Part shown: positions 38,084 through 46,053 of the stretch, one piece after another
Layout: each line of letters opens with the position of its first letter
Numbering within the stretch: position 1 is the stretch's first letter
From: Polynucleobacter sp. VK25
GTDB taxonomy: Bacteria; Pseudomonadota; Gammaproteobacteria; Burkholderiales; Burkholderiaceae
Length of the DNA stretch: 64,000 bases
Reading direction: 5' to 3'
Assembly: GCF_018687355.1 (NCBI RefSeq)
Contig: NZ_CP061288.1
Coordinates: 1,936,071 to 2,000,070, forward strand
Translations under genes and position numbers: made by a program
The notes under the pieces: generated by a model
The model's database searches: none
Told to the model about the DNA's origin: nothing
The model's input: the letters and a program-made list of their open reading frames with translations, nothing else

Positions 38084-38135
38084 AATGAAAAAACCACCCG
38101 AAGGTGGTTTTGGTATTTCTTGATAGCTCCGAATG
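38084..38135 (-). repeat. Dispersed hairpin element, copy A (minus-strand terminator with tRNA-like flank)
   Basis: AAAACCACC (38090-38098), loop CGAA, GGTGGTTTT (38103-38111) form a 9-bp stem; on the reverse strand the loop is the stable UUCG tetraloop and TTTTTTC follows. This serves as terminator of the RraA-like gene. The next bases, TGGTATTTCTTGATAGC, then AAATCGAG, resemble the 3'-end side of the tRNA-Phe gene at 44.82 kb. Copies recur at 41.09, 42.64 and 43.94 kb. Confidence 0.75.
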
Positions 38136-38150
38136 AAATCGAGTCCTAGC

Positions 38151-38822
38151 TTATTTCTTGTCAAAGTCCTTGCTCTGCAAAAAATGATAGTTCTGCAACT
38201 TTCTTGCTTCATCCATTCGCATGCCTTCTCGGATGTTTTTCCTGACAATATTTTCCCTGGCCGTAATTTCTTCCGCATAGGTCAAAACTTGCTCCTGCAT
38301 TTGACTGGGGACAACGACGACGCCATCAGGATCGCCACAAATTAGATCGCCGGGCATCACATTCACGCCACCAATCTGAATGGGAACCTGCAAACCGGCC
38401 AGCTGGATGCGACCCTTGCCAGTTCTCATCCAATACCCAGAACTAAAGATGGGGTAATTTAATTGACGACATAAAGAGACATCTCGATTGATGCCATCGA
38501 TTACTGTTCCCGCCACTTTCCTTTGGTGCGCCATCTCTGTGAGGATGTTTCCCCACGTAGTCACATCATCTCGCCCACGATTATCGATCGCGATCACGCT
38601 ACCCGGTGGAACATCATCAATGTACTCGCCAACATTACCATCCTCATCAAAATTTGCTGGGCGGTATAGCACTGTATAGGCATGGCCAACCATGCGAAAG
38701 TTTGGATCGCAGGCTGAAATTTTGTAGCACTGGCCGGGAATTCCTGATCGATCGAGAGCATCACTAATAGCGGCACAATCAAGCTTCTTGGCCCTATCAA
38801 TAAACTGATTCGCCATCTTCAT
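38151..38822 (-). CDS. RraA-like / 4-hydroxy-4-methyl-2-oxoglutarate aldolase-type protein
   Basis: The 223-residue protein belongs to the RraA-like family: DRSGIPGQ near the start, the phosphate/carboxylate-binding DNRGRDDVTTWGNILTEMA, IDGINRD, and GDPDGVVVVP. Members with this GDxxGVVVVP motif include HMG/oxaloacetate aldolases that complete protocatechuate and gallate breakdown; others are RNase E inhibitors. The adjacent TctC gene on the same strand suggests a catabolic role for an organic acid. The precise substrate is not shown. Confidence 0.82.
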   Translation of the reverse strand: MKMANQFIDRAKKLDCAAISDALDRSGIPGQCYKISACDPNFRMVGHAYTVLYRPANFDEDGNVGEYIDDVPPGSVIAIDNRGRDDVTTWGNILTEMAHQRKVAGTVIDGINRDVSLCRQLNYPIFSSGYWMRTGKGRIQLAGLQVPIQIGGVNVMPGDLICGDPDGVVVVPSQMQEQVLTYAEEITARENIVRKNIREGMRMDEARKLQNYHFLQSKDFDKK

Positions 38823-38843
38823 AAGCGATTACCTTTTTTAAAT

Positions 38844-39815
38844 TTAATCAACCGTAATATTTGCGGTCTTGATGACCTTCGACCAGTACTGAATATCCTT
38901 GCGCACCACAGAATCAAGTTGAGCTGAATTCATGTAACGCAATTCAACGCCTGATTTTTCAAGCGCCGACTTCACTTGTGGGTTTTGCAAGCTCACTCGA
39001 GCCGCATCATTTAGAGCTGAGACTATGTCGGGAGGAGTTGCGCTCGGAGCAAATATCCCGATCCAAGCCTCTAATTCAAAACCTGGGAAGCCGGCCTCTG
39101 CAGAGGTTGGAACATCAGGCATTTGCGGAATCCGCTTTTTGGCAGCAACGGCCAATGCCTTCATCTTTCCCTGCTGAACAAATTGCATCAAAGAAGGCGG
39201 GGTAGCAACCGTCATCTGCACGTTCCCAGCAATGACATCCAACATAGCTGGGCCAGCTCCACGATAGGGAACATGAGTGATGCTCAAATGGTTTTGTTGT
39301 TTAAAGAGCTCCATGCCGATATGAGGAACAGAGCCATTACCTGAGGTTGCGTAATTTAATTTTGTCGGATTAGCCTTAGCGTATGCCACTAGCTCTTGCA
39401 AAGTATTTACTGGCACCGAAGGATTCACCGCTAAGACATGCGGGGAGACTACTAGCATGCTTACTGGTGAAAAGTCTCTAATGGGATCCCATGCAAGATT
39501 TGCATACATGGAGGGATTGCCCACATGGAACATGGAATATCCCAAAAGTAATGTGTAGCCATCTGCGGGTGATTTAGCAACTGCAGTAGCGGCGATATTT
39601 CCACCGGCGCCAGCTTTATTTTCCACAACAATGGGTTGCCCTAAAATTTTGCTCATCTCAGGCACGATCATTCTGGCAACTGCATCTAGGATTCCTCCGG
39701 GAGGAACGGGTACAACCAAAGTAATTGGCTTATCCGGATATGCTGCCGATACATGCATTGAAATTACAGCCAGCCCAATCAGCAAAAGCTTATTTAATTT
39801 CATTTTTTGTCTCAT
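38844..39815 (-). CDS. TctC/Bug-family periplasmic solute-binding protein (first orphan)
   Basis: The 323-residue protein has a signal peptide (about 1-25, ending VSA) and the Bug fold: YPDKPITLVVPVPPGGILDA with the ligand-binding aspartate of PGGxxD, LLLGYSMFHVGNPSMYANLA, and the C-terminal IQYWSKVIKTANITVD. Bug proteins capture carboxylates for tripartite TctABC transport, but no tctA/tctB is present here. It shares strand and operon with the RraA-like aldolase gene (21 bp), so a common substrate is plausible. Confidence 0.9.
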   Translation of the reverse strand: MRQKMKLNKLLLIGLAVISMHVSAAYPDKPITLVVPVPPGGILDAVARMIVPEMSKILGQPIVVENKAGAGGNIAATAVAKSPADGYTLLLGYSMFHVGNPSMYANLAWDPIRDFSPVSMLVVSPHVLAVNPSVPVNTLQELVAYAKANPTKLNYATSGNGSVPHIGMELFKQQNHLSITHVPYRGAGPAMLDVIAGNVQMTVATPPSLMQFVQQGKMKALAVAAKKRIPQMPDVPTSAEAGFPGFELEAWIGIFAPSATPPDIVSALNDAARVSLQNPQVKSALEKSGVELRYMNSAQLDSVVRKDIQYWSKVIKTANITVD

Positions 39816-39946
39816 TTTTATAATTTATAAATTCCTGTTAAAGGAAATCTTGCTACCCACTACCATTCTTAGTTGTATTGTTTTGTATCAACTTTCGGAA
39901 TGTGAATACAGCATATATCAAATTACGAATTTCATCAGCGTATTGA

Positions 39947-40639
39947 TTAATCGGGGAAATTTTCTAAGGCATGCCAACCAAAGCTAAGCAGGGGAAGCAT
40001 ATCTTTAGCAAAGCCCGTGATCTCCTTAATTAACTCTTTTGAACAAACCGTAGATCGGGTTAGCGGCCTTCTGATAATCCAACCCTTCAGCTTCATTGCC
40101 CTCTCGACCTCTGGCGGCACATTATTGAAGCCTCTCGGTATGCGCGCTAATGTATGTGAATAATCTAGCTCATAGCCTTTTCGTTTTAATGCTTTTTCTA
40201 AAGCAATCCATGCTTTTGGATTTTCTAGAATGCCCTGTCTAAGCCTTTTCAGGATATGAGTCTCGGGCTGTAAATAGCCTGCTGCACACCTGCTCCCCAA
40301 GGGATCTAAACGAAAATACAGGACGCCCGGTGAATGCTTATCGCCGGTGCGAGTAAATAGACCGCTGGCATGCATGTTATATGGATGTTTTGCTTTTGAA
40401 AAACGGGCATCTCTATTAATTCTAAATAGAGATCTTTTGGGATCGCCCCACAGCGGAATCTGCTCCTTAGCAAGATTTTCAGATAGCGCCTCTGTAAAGG
40501 ACTTCATGGGTTCACGCACAAATTCTTCATACTCAGAACGGTGTTCTGCAAACCAGACTCTATTTTGATTGCCGGTTAACTCTTCAAAGAATTTGAAGGC
40601 TTTCGGACTAAACCCAGAATGATTAATCTTTGTCGGCAT
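39947..40639 (-). CDS. DUF2461 family protein
   Basis: From the ATG at 40639 the protein has 230 residues and the DUF2461 pattern: the FSPKAFKFFEELTGNQNRVW start with F AEHRSEYEEFVREP, then SLFRINRDARFSKAKHPYN and LRQGILENP. The family's function is unknown. The frame opens 16 codons further upstream, inside the tautomerase gene, without support. The chosen ATG overlaps the tautomerase gene by 17 bp, so the two are translationally linked. Confidence 0.82.
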   Translation of the reverse strand: MPTKINHSGFSPKAFKFFEELTGNQNRVWFAEHRSEYEEFVREPMKSFTEALSENLAKEQIPLWGDPKRSLFRINRDARFSKAKHPYNMHASGLFTRTGDKHSPGVLYFRLDPLGSRCAAGYLQPETHILKRLRQGILENPKAWIALEKALKRKGYELDYSHTLARIPRGFNNVPPEVERAMKLKGWIIRRPLTRSTVCSKELIKEITGFAKDMLPLLSFGWHALENFPD

Positions 40640-41012
40640 ATTGCATCTCGCCGTTACCAAACGACCAATTTTCTTTACTAACTTCAAGCAAATTGATGAA
40701 GATATCTTGCGGCCTAATTTGAAGGCCTTGCACTAAACCATCACAAATTGCTTTATACAAATTCTTTTTAAGCTCTGTAGATCTACCAAAGCTGATGGTT
40801 GCCTGGATAAAAATGAGCCCATCCGAATAGTCAATCCCTAAATAGCTTTTAGGAACATTGAGCCCCGTTGAATCATGCCTAGTAATTATCTGAAACTTGT
40901 CATCCTCAGGAACGTTGATTTGCTCTCGCATCACGTTATAAACAATATCTCCGACTTGTCGAGCAAAGTCTTCAGAGTATTTTTTGCTTAAATCAATTCT
41001 GACTAATGGCAT
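40623..41012 (-). CDS. Tautomerase-superfamily protein, malonate semialdehyde decarboxylase-like
   Basis: The 129-residue protein keeps Pro directly after Met (MPLVRIDL), the catalytic residue of this superfamily. The C-terminal segment EVSKENWSFGNGEMQY fits the MSAD subgroup, which has the same length. Arg in ATISFGRSTE may be the substrate-binding arginine. It opens a two-gene unit with the DUF2461 gene. Activity is inferred from family only. Confidence 0.8.
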   Translation of the reverse strand: MPLVRIDLSKKYSEDFARQVGDIVYNVMREQINVPEDDKFQIITRHDSTGLNVPKSYLGIDYSDGLIFIQATISFGRSTELKKNLYKAICDGLVQGLQIRPQDIFINLLEVSKENWSFGNGEMQYADKD

Positions 41013-41084
41013 TGCTATTCCCCCTATTTAGACCCATCTTATACATATTCATTTAATTGCACCCATGTTGAGTAAGCGCCAAAT

Positions 41085-41113
41085 TTAAAACCACCCGAAG
41101 GTGGTTTTACTGG
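41085..41113 (-). repeat. Dispersed hairpin element, copy B
   Basis: AAAACCACC (41087-41095), CGAA, GGTGGTTTT (41100-41108): same stem and loop as copy A. It lies between the phosphatase gene and the tautomerase unit and can terminate the phosphatase transcript on the reverse strand (UUCG loop, then TTTTAAATTT). The flank TACTGGTCCTTAATAAC is only weakly like the other copies. Confidence 0.7.
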
Positions 41114-41155
41114 TCCTTAATAACTCTAAGGCAAAAGGCTGGGCGTTAGGGGTAG

Positions 41156-42613
41156 CTACGGACCTATTAATCGCCTCAGCTTTAACGCAAAAGCGGTATT
41201 GTCATCAAACCCCTTGAAGAGTTGTGCCCCAGGCCCAATGGCTGCTACTGTAATAGGTGCTGGGGTATGCCCAGAGCTTCCCCAATAAAAACCAGTTTGT
41301 CTTGCAATTGCCAAGGCAAGGATGTTAGATGGCAAGTAATTCGAATTGGGATTCAGCTGCCCTTGGCTCAGAATTTTTTCCCGCAAGTCATCCTCCAAAA
41401 CAAGGCCAGGAAAATTATCTTGTAACAAAGCATTCAAATAGGCATTCAAGTCAGAATTGCTAGTTGTTTGCATCGCCTTGGCTTTGAGCTTTTGTGAGAA
41501 CTCATTGAGCGACATCGTGTAGCGTTCAATTAGCTTAAGCTGTTCGAGCTTCACATTCAAATAGTTTGCACTTCCTGCGGGCCCTAAATTTTTACGGCCA
41601 TAAGTAGGCGAAAAGCCACCCGTCTCATGATCTCCAGTAACGATTACCAGGGTATCTGGGTTTTGCTTTTGAAACTCTAGCGCAACTTTTACTGCATCGT
41701 CAAAAGCCCAAAGGTCCCGCATTAAAGCGGCGACATCATTTTGGTGGCCTGCAGAATCTGTATTTTCATTCTCAACAAACAATACAAATCCTTTGTTTTT
41801 AGCTTTCTTAGAATCCTGATTAAGAACTTGGAGTGCCCCTGTCATCATCTGCGATAAAGTTGGCGTCTCTTGGGGATTGCGATCAATTTCATAATCCAAA
41901 TCTTCTTCGGCAAATAGGCCTAAAAGCTTAGATGACTTGATTTGATTTAGTTGCTCTGGTGTATTGATGTATTGATAACCTTTTGCTTGAAAGGCTTCAA
42001 TGATGTTCTTGCCGTCTTGACGTTTGCCACCAGCAAGTGCGTTTGGTAGGAAATAGTTTGAGCCTCCACCCATTAAGACCTCTGGAGCCAGCTCTAGGTA
42101 CTGATTCACGATCAATTCATTATCGCGTCTAGATTTGGCATGAACACTAAAAGCTGCAGGGCTGGCATCATAGATTGGCGCAGTGCTGAGTAGTCCAATT
42201 CTCTTGCCCCTGTCTTTGGCTACCCTCATAATTGTAGGGGGCGTATTGCCGTTTGGGGTGATTGATATGGCACCATTATTTACTTTATAGCCAGTAGACA
42301 TAGCAGAGGCGGCAGCGGCCGAATCGGTTACAAAGTAATTTGCCGATTCTGTTTTCATCAACTGATACTGCCCCCTTGCCATTACGACATCGGTTACGGC
42401 AAATGATTGTTGTCGCAGTAGCGCGCTGGAATAACGACCAAACTCGTATTGACTACTGGTAGTGCCATCCGCAAACAAAATAATGATATTTTTGGGGGTT
42501 GAATTGGCGGGTGCCGCCCCATTTCCATGGCTGTGTTGGGCAAGCGCGAAATTGGAAATGGCAATTCCACATATAACAAAACAGGCGTAAGTAAGCGTTC
42601 TTAATTTATTCAT
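41156..42613 (-). CDS. Periplasmic PhoA-type alkaline phosphatase
   Basis: The 485-residue protein has a signal peptide (about 1-26, ALA-Q) followed by a His-rich HSHGNG. It shows alkaline phosphatase motifs: D49 in ILFADGTT, the nucleophile S98 in VTDSAAAASAM, and the late VTGDHETGGF metal site with a second histidine in SSGHTPAPI. It would release phosphate from organic phosphates. No Pho box was identified in the short upstream region. It is monocistronic and followed by hairpin copy B. Confidence 0.9.
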   Translation of the reverse strand: MNKLRTLTYACFVICGIAISNFALAQHSHGNGAAPANSTPKNIIILFADGTTSSQYEFGRYSSALLRQQSFAVTDVVMARGQYQLMKTESANYFVTDSAAAASAMSTGYKVNNGAISITPNGNTPPTIMRVAKDRGKRIGLLSTAPIYDASPAAFSVHAKSRRDNELIVNQYLELAPEVLMGGGSNYFLPNALAGGKRQDGKNIIEAFQAKGYQYINTPEQLNQIKSSKLLGLFAEEDLDYEIDRNPQETPTLSQMMTGALQVLNQDSKKAKNKGFVLFVENENTDSAGHQNDVAALMRDLWAFDDAVKVALEFQKQNPDTLVIVTGDHETGGFSPTYGRKNLGPAGSANYLNVKLEQLKLIERYTMSLNEFSQKLKAKAMQTTSNSDLNAYLNALLQDNFPGLVLEDDLREKILSQGQLNPNSNYLPSNILALAIARQTGFYWGSSGHTPAPITVAAIGPGAQLFKGFDDNTAFALKLRRLIGP

Positions 42614-42635
42614 AACGCAACTATACGCCCGGCCT

Positions 42636-42700
42636 TAAATGAAAAACCACCCGAAGGTGGTTTTGGTGTTTCTTAGTGGCGCGGGGAAATCAGCCCCAAC
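42636..42700 (-). repeat. Dispersed hairpin element, copy C, with tRNA-3'-end-like flank
   Basis: AAAACCACC (42643-42651), CGAA, GGTGGTTTT (42656-42664). It is followed by GGTGTTTCTTAGTGGCGCGG, then GGAAATC-AGCCCC. This parallels TTCTTGGTGGCCCGGGGCGG-AATCGAACC at the tRNA-Phe 3' end (44815 onward), so it looks like a decayed copy of tRNA 3' end plus terminator. It also serves as minus-strand terminator of the TctC gene at 42750. Confidence 0.7.
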
Positions 42701-42749
42701 TGGTGACGCCGTTTTTTACCCTTAAGTTAGGAGTTCTACTGGTAGGGCT

Positions 42750-43715
42750 TTATTCAATCTTTATATTGTTGTCTTTGATGAATTTTTGCCAAAAAATAAG
42801 GTCTGCTGCAAATACTTTCTTAAATTTCTCGGGATCTAACGCTGTCACATCTAGGCCCTCGTCATTCAGTCTTGCTTTTAAATCGGGACTTGCTAAAGCT
42901 CTACTAATTGATTGATAAAGCTTATCAACAATAGGTTTTGGTGTGCTTGGTGGAGCAAAGAATCCAAACCAGCTTATCAAATCATATCCTGGCAGTACCT
43001 CACTAATGCTCGGCACGGATGGCAAGGCCGGATTTCGCGTGGTGCTAGAAACGCCCAGAGGTATAAGAGTTTTATTCTTAATTTGCTGCATGAAAGATGG
43101 GACAGTGCCAAATGAAAGGTCGATCTGGCCGCCAATTAAATCCGTAGTGGAGCTTCCGCTACCCTTGTAATTGACCATTGTTAACTCTACGCCACTGGAT
43201 TTCTCAAATAAAACAGCGGCTAAATGTGGCAATTGACCGACCCCTGAATTCCCAATGCTGACCTTGCCCGGATAAGCCTTTGCATACGTAATCAGTTCAT
43301 TTAAATTTTTGAACGGGGCTTTAGTACTTGACACTAAAAGCAGCGGGGAGCCTACTAATTGCATTACCGGGGTTAGTTTTGCCGTATCGTAAGGAAGCTT
43401 GAATAGCCAAGGATTAACTGTAATTGCACGATTGGTCATCAGAATCGTATAACCATCTGGCGCAGACTTAGCCATTACATCCGTACCGATAATGCTTGAG
43501 GCTCCAGGCTTATTTTCCACAAGCACGGAAACTCCCAAATCTCCCGCCATCTTCTCTGCTAACAACCTTGTAATAACATCTGAGCCACCGCCAGGCGAAA
43601 AAGGCACGATGATTTTTATGGGCTTGGAAGGAAAAACCGAAGCCGATAAATTCAGCGCTGTAAATATTAAGAAAAAACCGAGTGCCAGCTGACGCAAGTA
43701 ATTTCGATTGCTCAT
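42750..43715 (-). CDS. TctC/Bug-family periplasmic solute-binding protein (second orphan)
   Basis: From ATG 43715 (GGAAG upstream) the protein has 321 residues with a signal peptide (MSNRNYLRQLALGFFLIFTA, cleaved near LSAS). It has VPFSPGGGSDVITRL with the conserved ligand aspartate, and ends IFWQKFIKDNNIKIE. The frame opens 7 codons earlier without support. No tctAB or catabolic gene is adjacent, so its transport partner must be elsewhere. Confidence 0.9.
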   Translation of the reverse strand: MSNRNYLRQLALGFFLIFTALNLSASVFPSKPIKIIVPFSPGGGSDVITRLLAEKMAGDLGVSVLVENKPGASSIIGTDVMAKSAPDGYTILMTNRAITVNPWLFKLPYDTAKLTPVMQLVGSPLLLVSSTKAPFKNLNELITYAKAYPGKVSIGNSGVGQLPHLAAVLFEKSSGVELTMVNYKGSGSSTTDLIGGQIDLSFGTVPSFMQQIKNKTLIPLGVSSTTRNPALPSVPSISEVLPGYDLISWFGFFAPPSTPKPIVDKLYQSISRALASPDLKARLNDEGLDVTALDPEKFKKVFAADLIFWQKFIKDNNIKIE

Positions 43716-43736
43716 AATTTCTTCCAAATAAAACAT

Positions 43737-44246
43737 TGGTAAATTTCACGTCAATTTAATGCACATGAAACTTTATTAAAGATTTTTTCACTTCAACAAG
43801 ATACTGAATTGCGCTAATTTTGCGTCTATCACCCCAAAATATGCATCGCTTCGACCAACAATATCATATGCGGTGCTATGAGGCTATTTAGAGCCTTATG
43901 CCTACCCGTTAGAGTTGCTTCATTACTAAAGCACAGGAAAGAAAAACCGTCCGAAGGTAGTTTTGGTGTTTCATGGTAGCAAGGGGTATCAAGCCGCCGG
44001 CTGAACGAACCTCAATATGCCACTCCACTCTCAGGCCCAACTGATAAAACACTATGTGTGCTGCAGAACATTTCTTGTGAAATAAAACCTTTAAAGTGCA
44101 TTAAGGGATGGTCAAGCAGACATTAGAGGAAACGATAAGTGAGAAGTTTTTCTGCTTTCCAACTTGCAGCTAGCAATCGTCAAATCTCCATTCCCCACAC
44201 ATCCTCGGCCGCTCTTGGCGAATGGGCATCGAATGAAAACTACCGC
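43737..44246. other. Intergenic region with a decayed copy D of the hairpin element; no supported gene
   Basis: The 510 bp hold no convincing gene. At 43943-43964 AAAACCGTC, CGAA, GGTAGTTTT is the hairpin element with mismatches. It is followed by TTGGTGTTTCATGGTAGCAA and GGGGTATCAAGCCGCC, which again resemble a tRNA 3' end. A 64-codon GTG frame (44139-44333, forward) has a possible GAGGA upstream but no recognisable family and overlaps the secreted-protein gene, so I leave it out. Confidence 0.55.
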
Positions 44247-44627
44247 CTATTGTCTCGTGAGTGTTACCGGGTACTTCTCGCCATGAAGATGAAAGGAGCC
44301 CACAATCTTATTGTCATCAATTTTGCCTATTAAGTTAAAGGGCCCACATCCAATTGACTGAAGCTCAGGACTTACCGTGCTGGTTAGGTAGATCTTATCC
44401 CCCTCAATATATGACCCGTCAATAGATCTTAAATGCAGGCAGGGCACACTTTTAGTCTTTATAAACTGAACGGAACCTTTTAAATTGGCTTTATCTGAAG
44501 CATCAAAAGTGTAGATAAGGCCAACCTCTTTGCCTCCATCATATTCTGCGAGGCCAGCATACTCATCGGCACAACAAAAGGTGGCAAATAAGAGGAGAGG
44601 TAGGACAGCAAGCTTTTTAAGATTCAT
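44247..44627 (-). CDS. Secreted hypothetical protein
   Basis: The 126-residue product has a signal peptide (MNLKKLAVLPLLLFATFCCA; the two cysteines make a lipobox-like end possible) and a mature beta-rich part with YDGGKEVGLIYTFDASD and VGSFHLHGEKYPVTL. No family was recognised. It lies between the hairpin element and tRNA-Phe and is probably accessory. Confidence 0.55.
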   Translation of the reverse strand: MNLKKLAVLPLLLFATFCCADEYAGLAEYDGGKEVGLIYTFDASDKANLKGSVQFIKTKSVPCLHLRSIDGSYIEGDKIYLTSTVSPELQSIGCGPFNLIGKIDDNKIVGSFHLHGEKYPVTLTRQ

Positions 44628-44780
44628 GACTTTTTGTTTGCGAGTATGCGGATGATTCTAAATACTTTTATCAACTTTTAGTCATTTAATACGATATTGA
44701 CCGACATGGGGGCGTCTCTTTAAAGGACGCTTCATGCTGAGGATATTGAAGACTCATGGCGCCCACCTCTGCAAAGCCTT

Positions 44781-44810
44781 AAAAGAAAATAGCCCAACAA
44801 GTGGGCTATT
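44781..44810 (-). terminator. Intrinsic terminator of tRNA-Phe
   Basis: AATAGCCCA (44788-44796) and TGGGCTATT (44802-44810) form a 9-bp stem with loop ACAAG. On the reverse strand TTTTCTTTTAAGG follows. The hairpin begins 8 nt after the tRNA CCA end. Confidence 0.85.
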
Positions 44811-44818
44811 GAGATTCT

Positions 44819-44894
44819 TGGTGGCCCGGGGCGGAATCGAACCACCGACACAAGGATTTTCAATCCTCTGCTCTACCGACTGAGCTACCAGGCC
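44819..44894 (-). tRNA. tRNA-Phe (GAA anticodon)
   Basis: The 76-nt reverse-strand sequence folds as a standard tRNA. The acceptor GGCCTGG pairs with CCGGGCC (one G-T pair), the discriminator is A, and CCA is encoded. The D-arm has AGCTCAGTCGGTAGAGC, the anticodon stem AGGAT/ATCCT encloses TTGAAAA-type loop sequence with GAA, and the T-arm holds GGTTCGATTCC. It is the right border of the accessory region: its 3' end faces the repeats and single-gene inserts at 38-44 kb. Confidence 0.97.
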
Positions 44895-45006
44895 AAGACT
44901 TGGAATTATAAATGAAACCGCACCTTGGCCCTCTAATTACCAAAAACCGCATGTTCTCCGCTAGAAACCATCTGATTTCTGGCTTGTGGCGCTATGGGCC
45001 ATGAAA

Positions 45007-45966
45007 TCAATCAACAGTGATCTTTGCTTTTTCTACCACCTTGGCCCAGCGAACTTGCTCTGATCTAATAAAGGCTCCAAATTGAGTTGGCGTATCTCCG
45101 ACCAATACTGCGCCATCCTCAAGCATCCTCTTCGAGTCTTCCTTGGACTTTAAGCCTTTGGCAATTTCTTTTTGAAGCTTGTCGATAATTGCTTGTGGTG
45201 TTCCTGCTGGAACAATAATTCCATACCACTGCGAGGTTTCAAAACCTTTATAGCCAGACTCTGACAATGTTGGAACTTTAGGCAAGACTTTTGAACGCTC
45301 CGCAGAACCAACAGCCAACGGATTCAAAGTGCCGCCCTTAATTTGCCCAATCAATGATGGCAGCCCATTAAACGTAGCTTGAATTTGTCCGCCAATCAAA
45401 TCGGTCAACATGGGGCCAGATCCTTTATATGGCACATGAACTAAATCAATTCCAGCTTCGGCAGAAAAATATTCCATCGCCAAATGTCCGGCGCTTCCAT
45501 TGCCGGCCGAACCATAATTAATTTTTCCAGGATTCTTTTTGGCATCGATCACTAAATCAGCAAGCGTCTTATACGGGCTCTTTTCACTTACAGCAATCAC
45601 ATTAGGCACTTTTGCTACTAGCGTGACGGGAGCAAAATCTTTATTAGGGTCGTAAGGTAGTTTTTTACCGAATAGGGCTGGATTAACTGCCAGCGTTCCA
45701 ACGTGACCAAGCATTAAGGTGTAGCCGTCTGGATTGGCTCTCTTAGCCTCTTCCATTGCGATATTGCCTGCACCACCTGGTTTGTTTTCAACATAAACAG
45801 ATTGCCCTAAGCTAGTACTAAGGCTATTGGCCACAGACCTGGCAACGATCTCAGAGGTGCCGCCGGTTGCAAATGGAACGATCAAGCGAATCGAGCGATC
45901 TGGGTAGGCCGCAAATGTCATTTGCGAAACCGCCAAGACGGATAAAGCTACAAAAAATTTAAACAC
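45007..45966 (-). CDS. TctC/Bug-family periplasmic solute-binding protein (third orphan)
   Basis: The 319-residue protein has a signal peptide (about 1-19, TFA-A) and the Bug fold: YPDRSIRLIVPFATGG, then LMLGHVGTLAVNPALFGKKL, ending VRWAKVVEKAKITVD. The ligand-loop residue is Glu (TGGTSE) where the other two Bugs here have Asp (PGGxxD), so its ligand may differ. The start is a GTG at 45966; the overlapping ATG one base earlier is in a frame that stops at once. No tctAB is near. Confidence 0.9.
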   Translation of the reverse strand: MFKFFVALSVLAVSQMTFAAYPDRSIRLIVPFATGGTSEIVARSVANSLSTSLGQSVYVENKPGGAGNIAMEEAKRANPDGYTLMLGHVGTLAVNPALFGKKLPYDPNKDFAPVTLVAKVPNVIAVSEKSPYKTLADLVIDAKKNPGKINYGSAGNGSAGHLAMEYFSAEAGIDLVHVPYKGSGPMLTDLIGGQIQATFNGLPSLIGQIKGGTLNPLAVGSAERSKVLPKVPTLSESGYKGFETSQWYGIIVPAGTPQAIIDKLQKEIAKGLKSKEDSKRMLEDGAVLVGDTPTQFGAFIRSEQVRWAKVVEKAKITVD

Positions 45967-46053
45967 ATTAAGCCCTTCTAGTTTGTACTAACTGCCCCAT
46001 ACTTATTGGCTAGATTTAGTTTTGTGAGATACGCGCCATTAAAAAATAGTCGC

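Noticed and set aside
42665..42715. A functional tRNA at hairpin copy C
   Set aside because: Only a short 3'-end-like part is present; no anticodon or D-arm can be folded.
44139..44333. 64-codon forward frame between the hairpin copy and tRNA-Phe
   Set aside because: GTG start, no family, and overlap with the 3' end of a better-supported reverse-strand secreted-protein gene.
37153..45966. Mobile element genes (integrase, transposase) for the accessory region
   Set aside because: None of the frames in this stretch resembles a recombinase; only the repeat scars and the tRNA hint at insertion.
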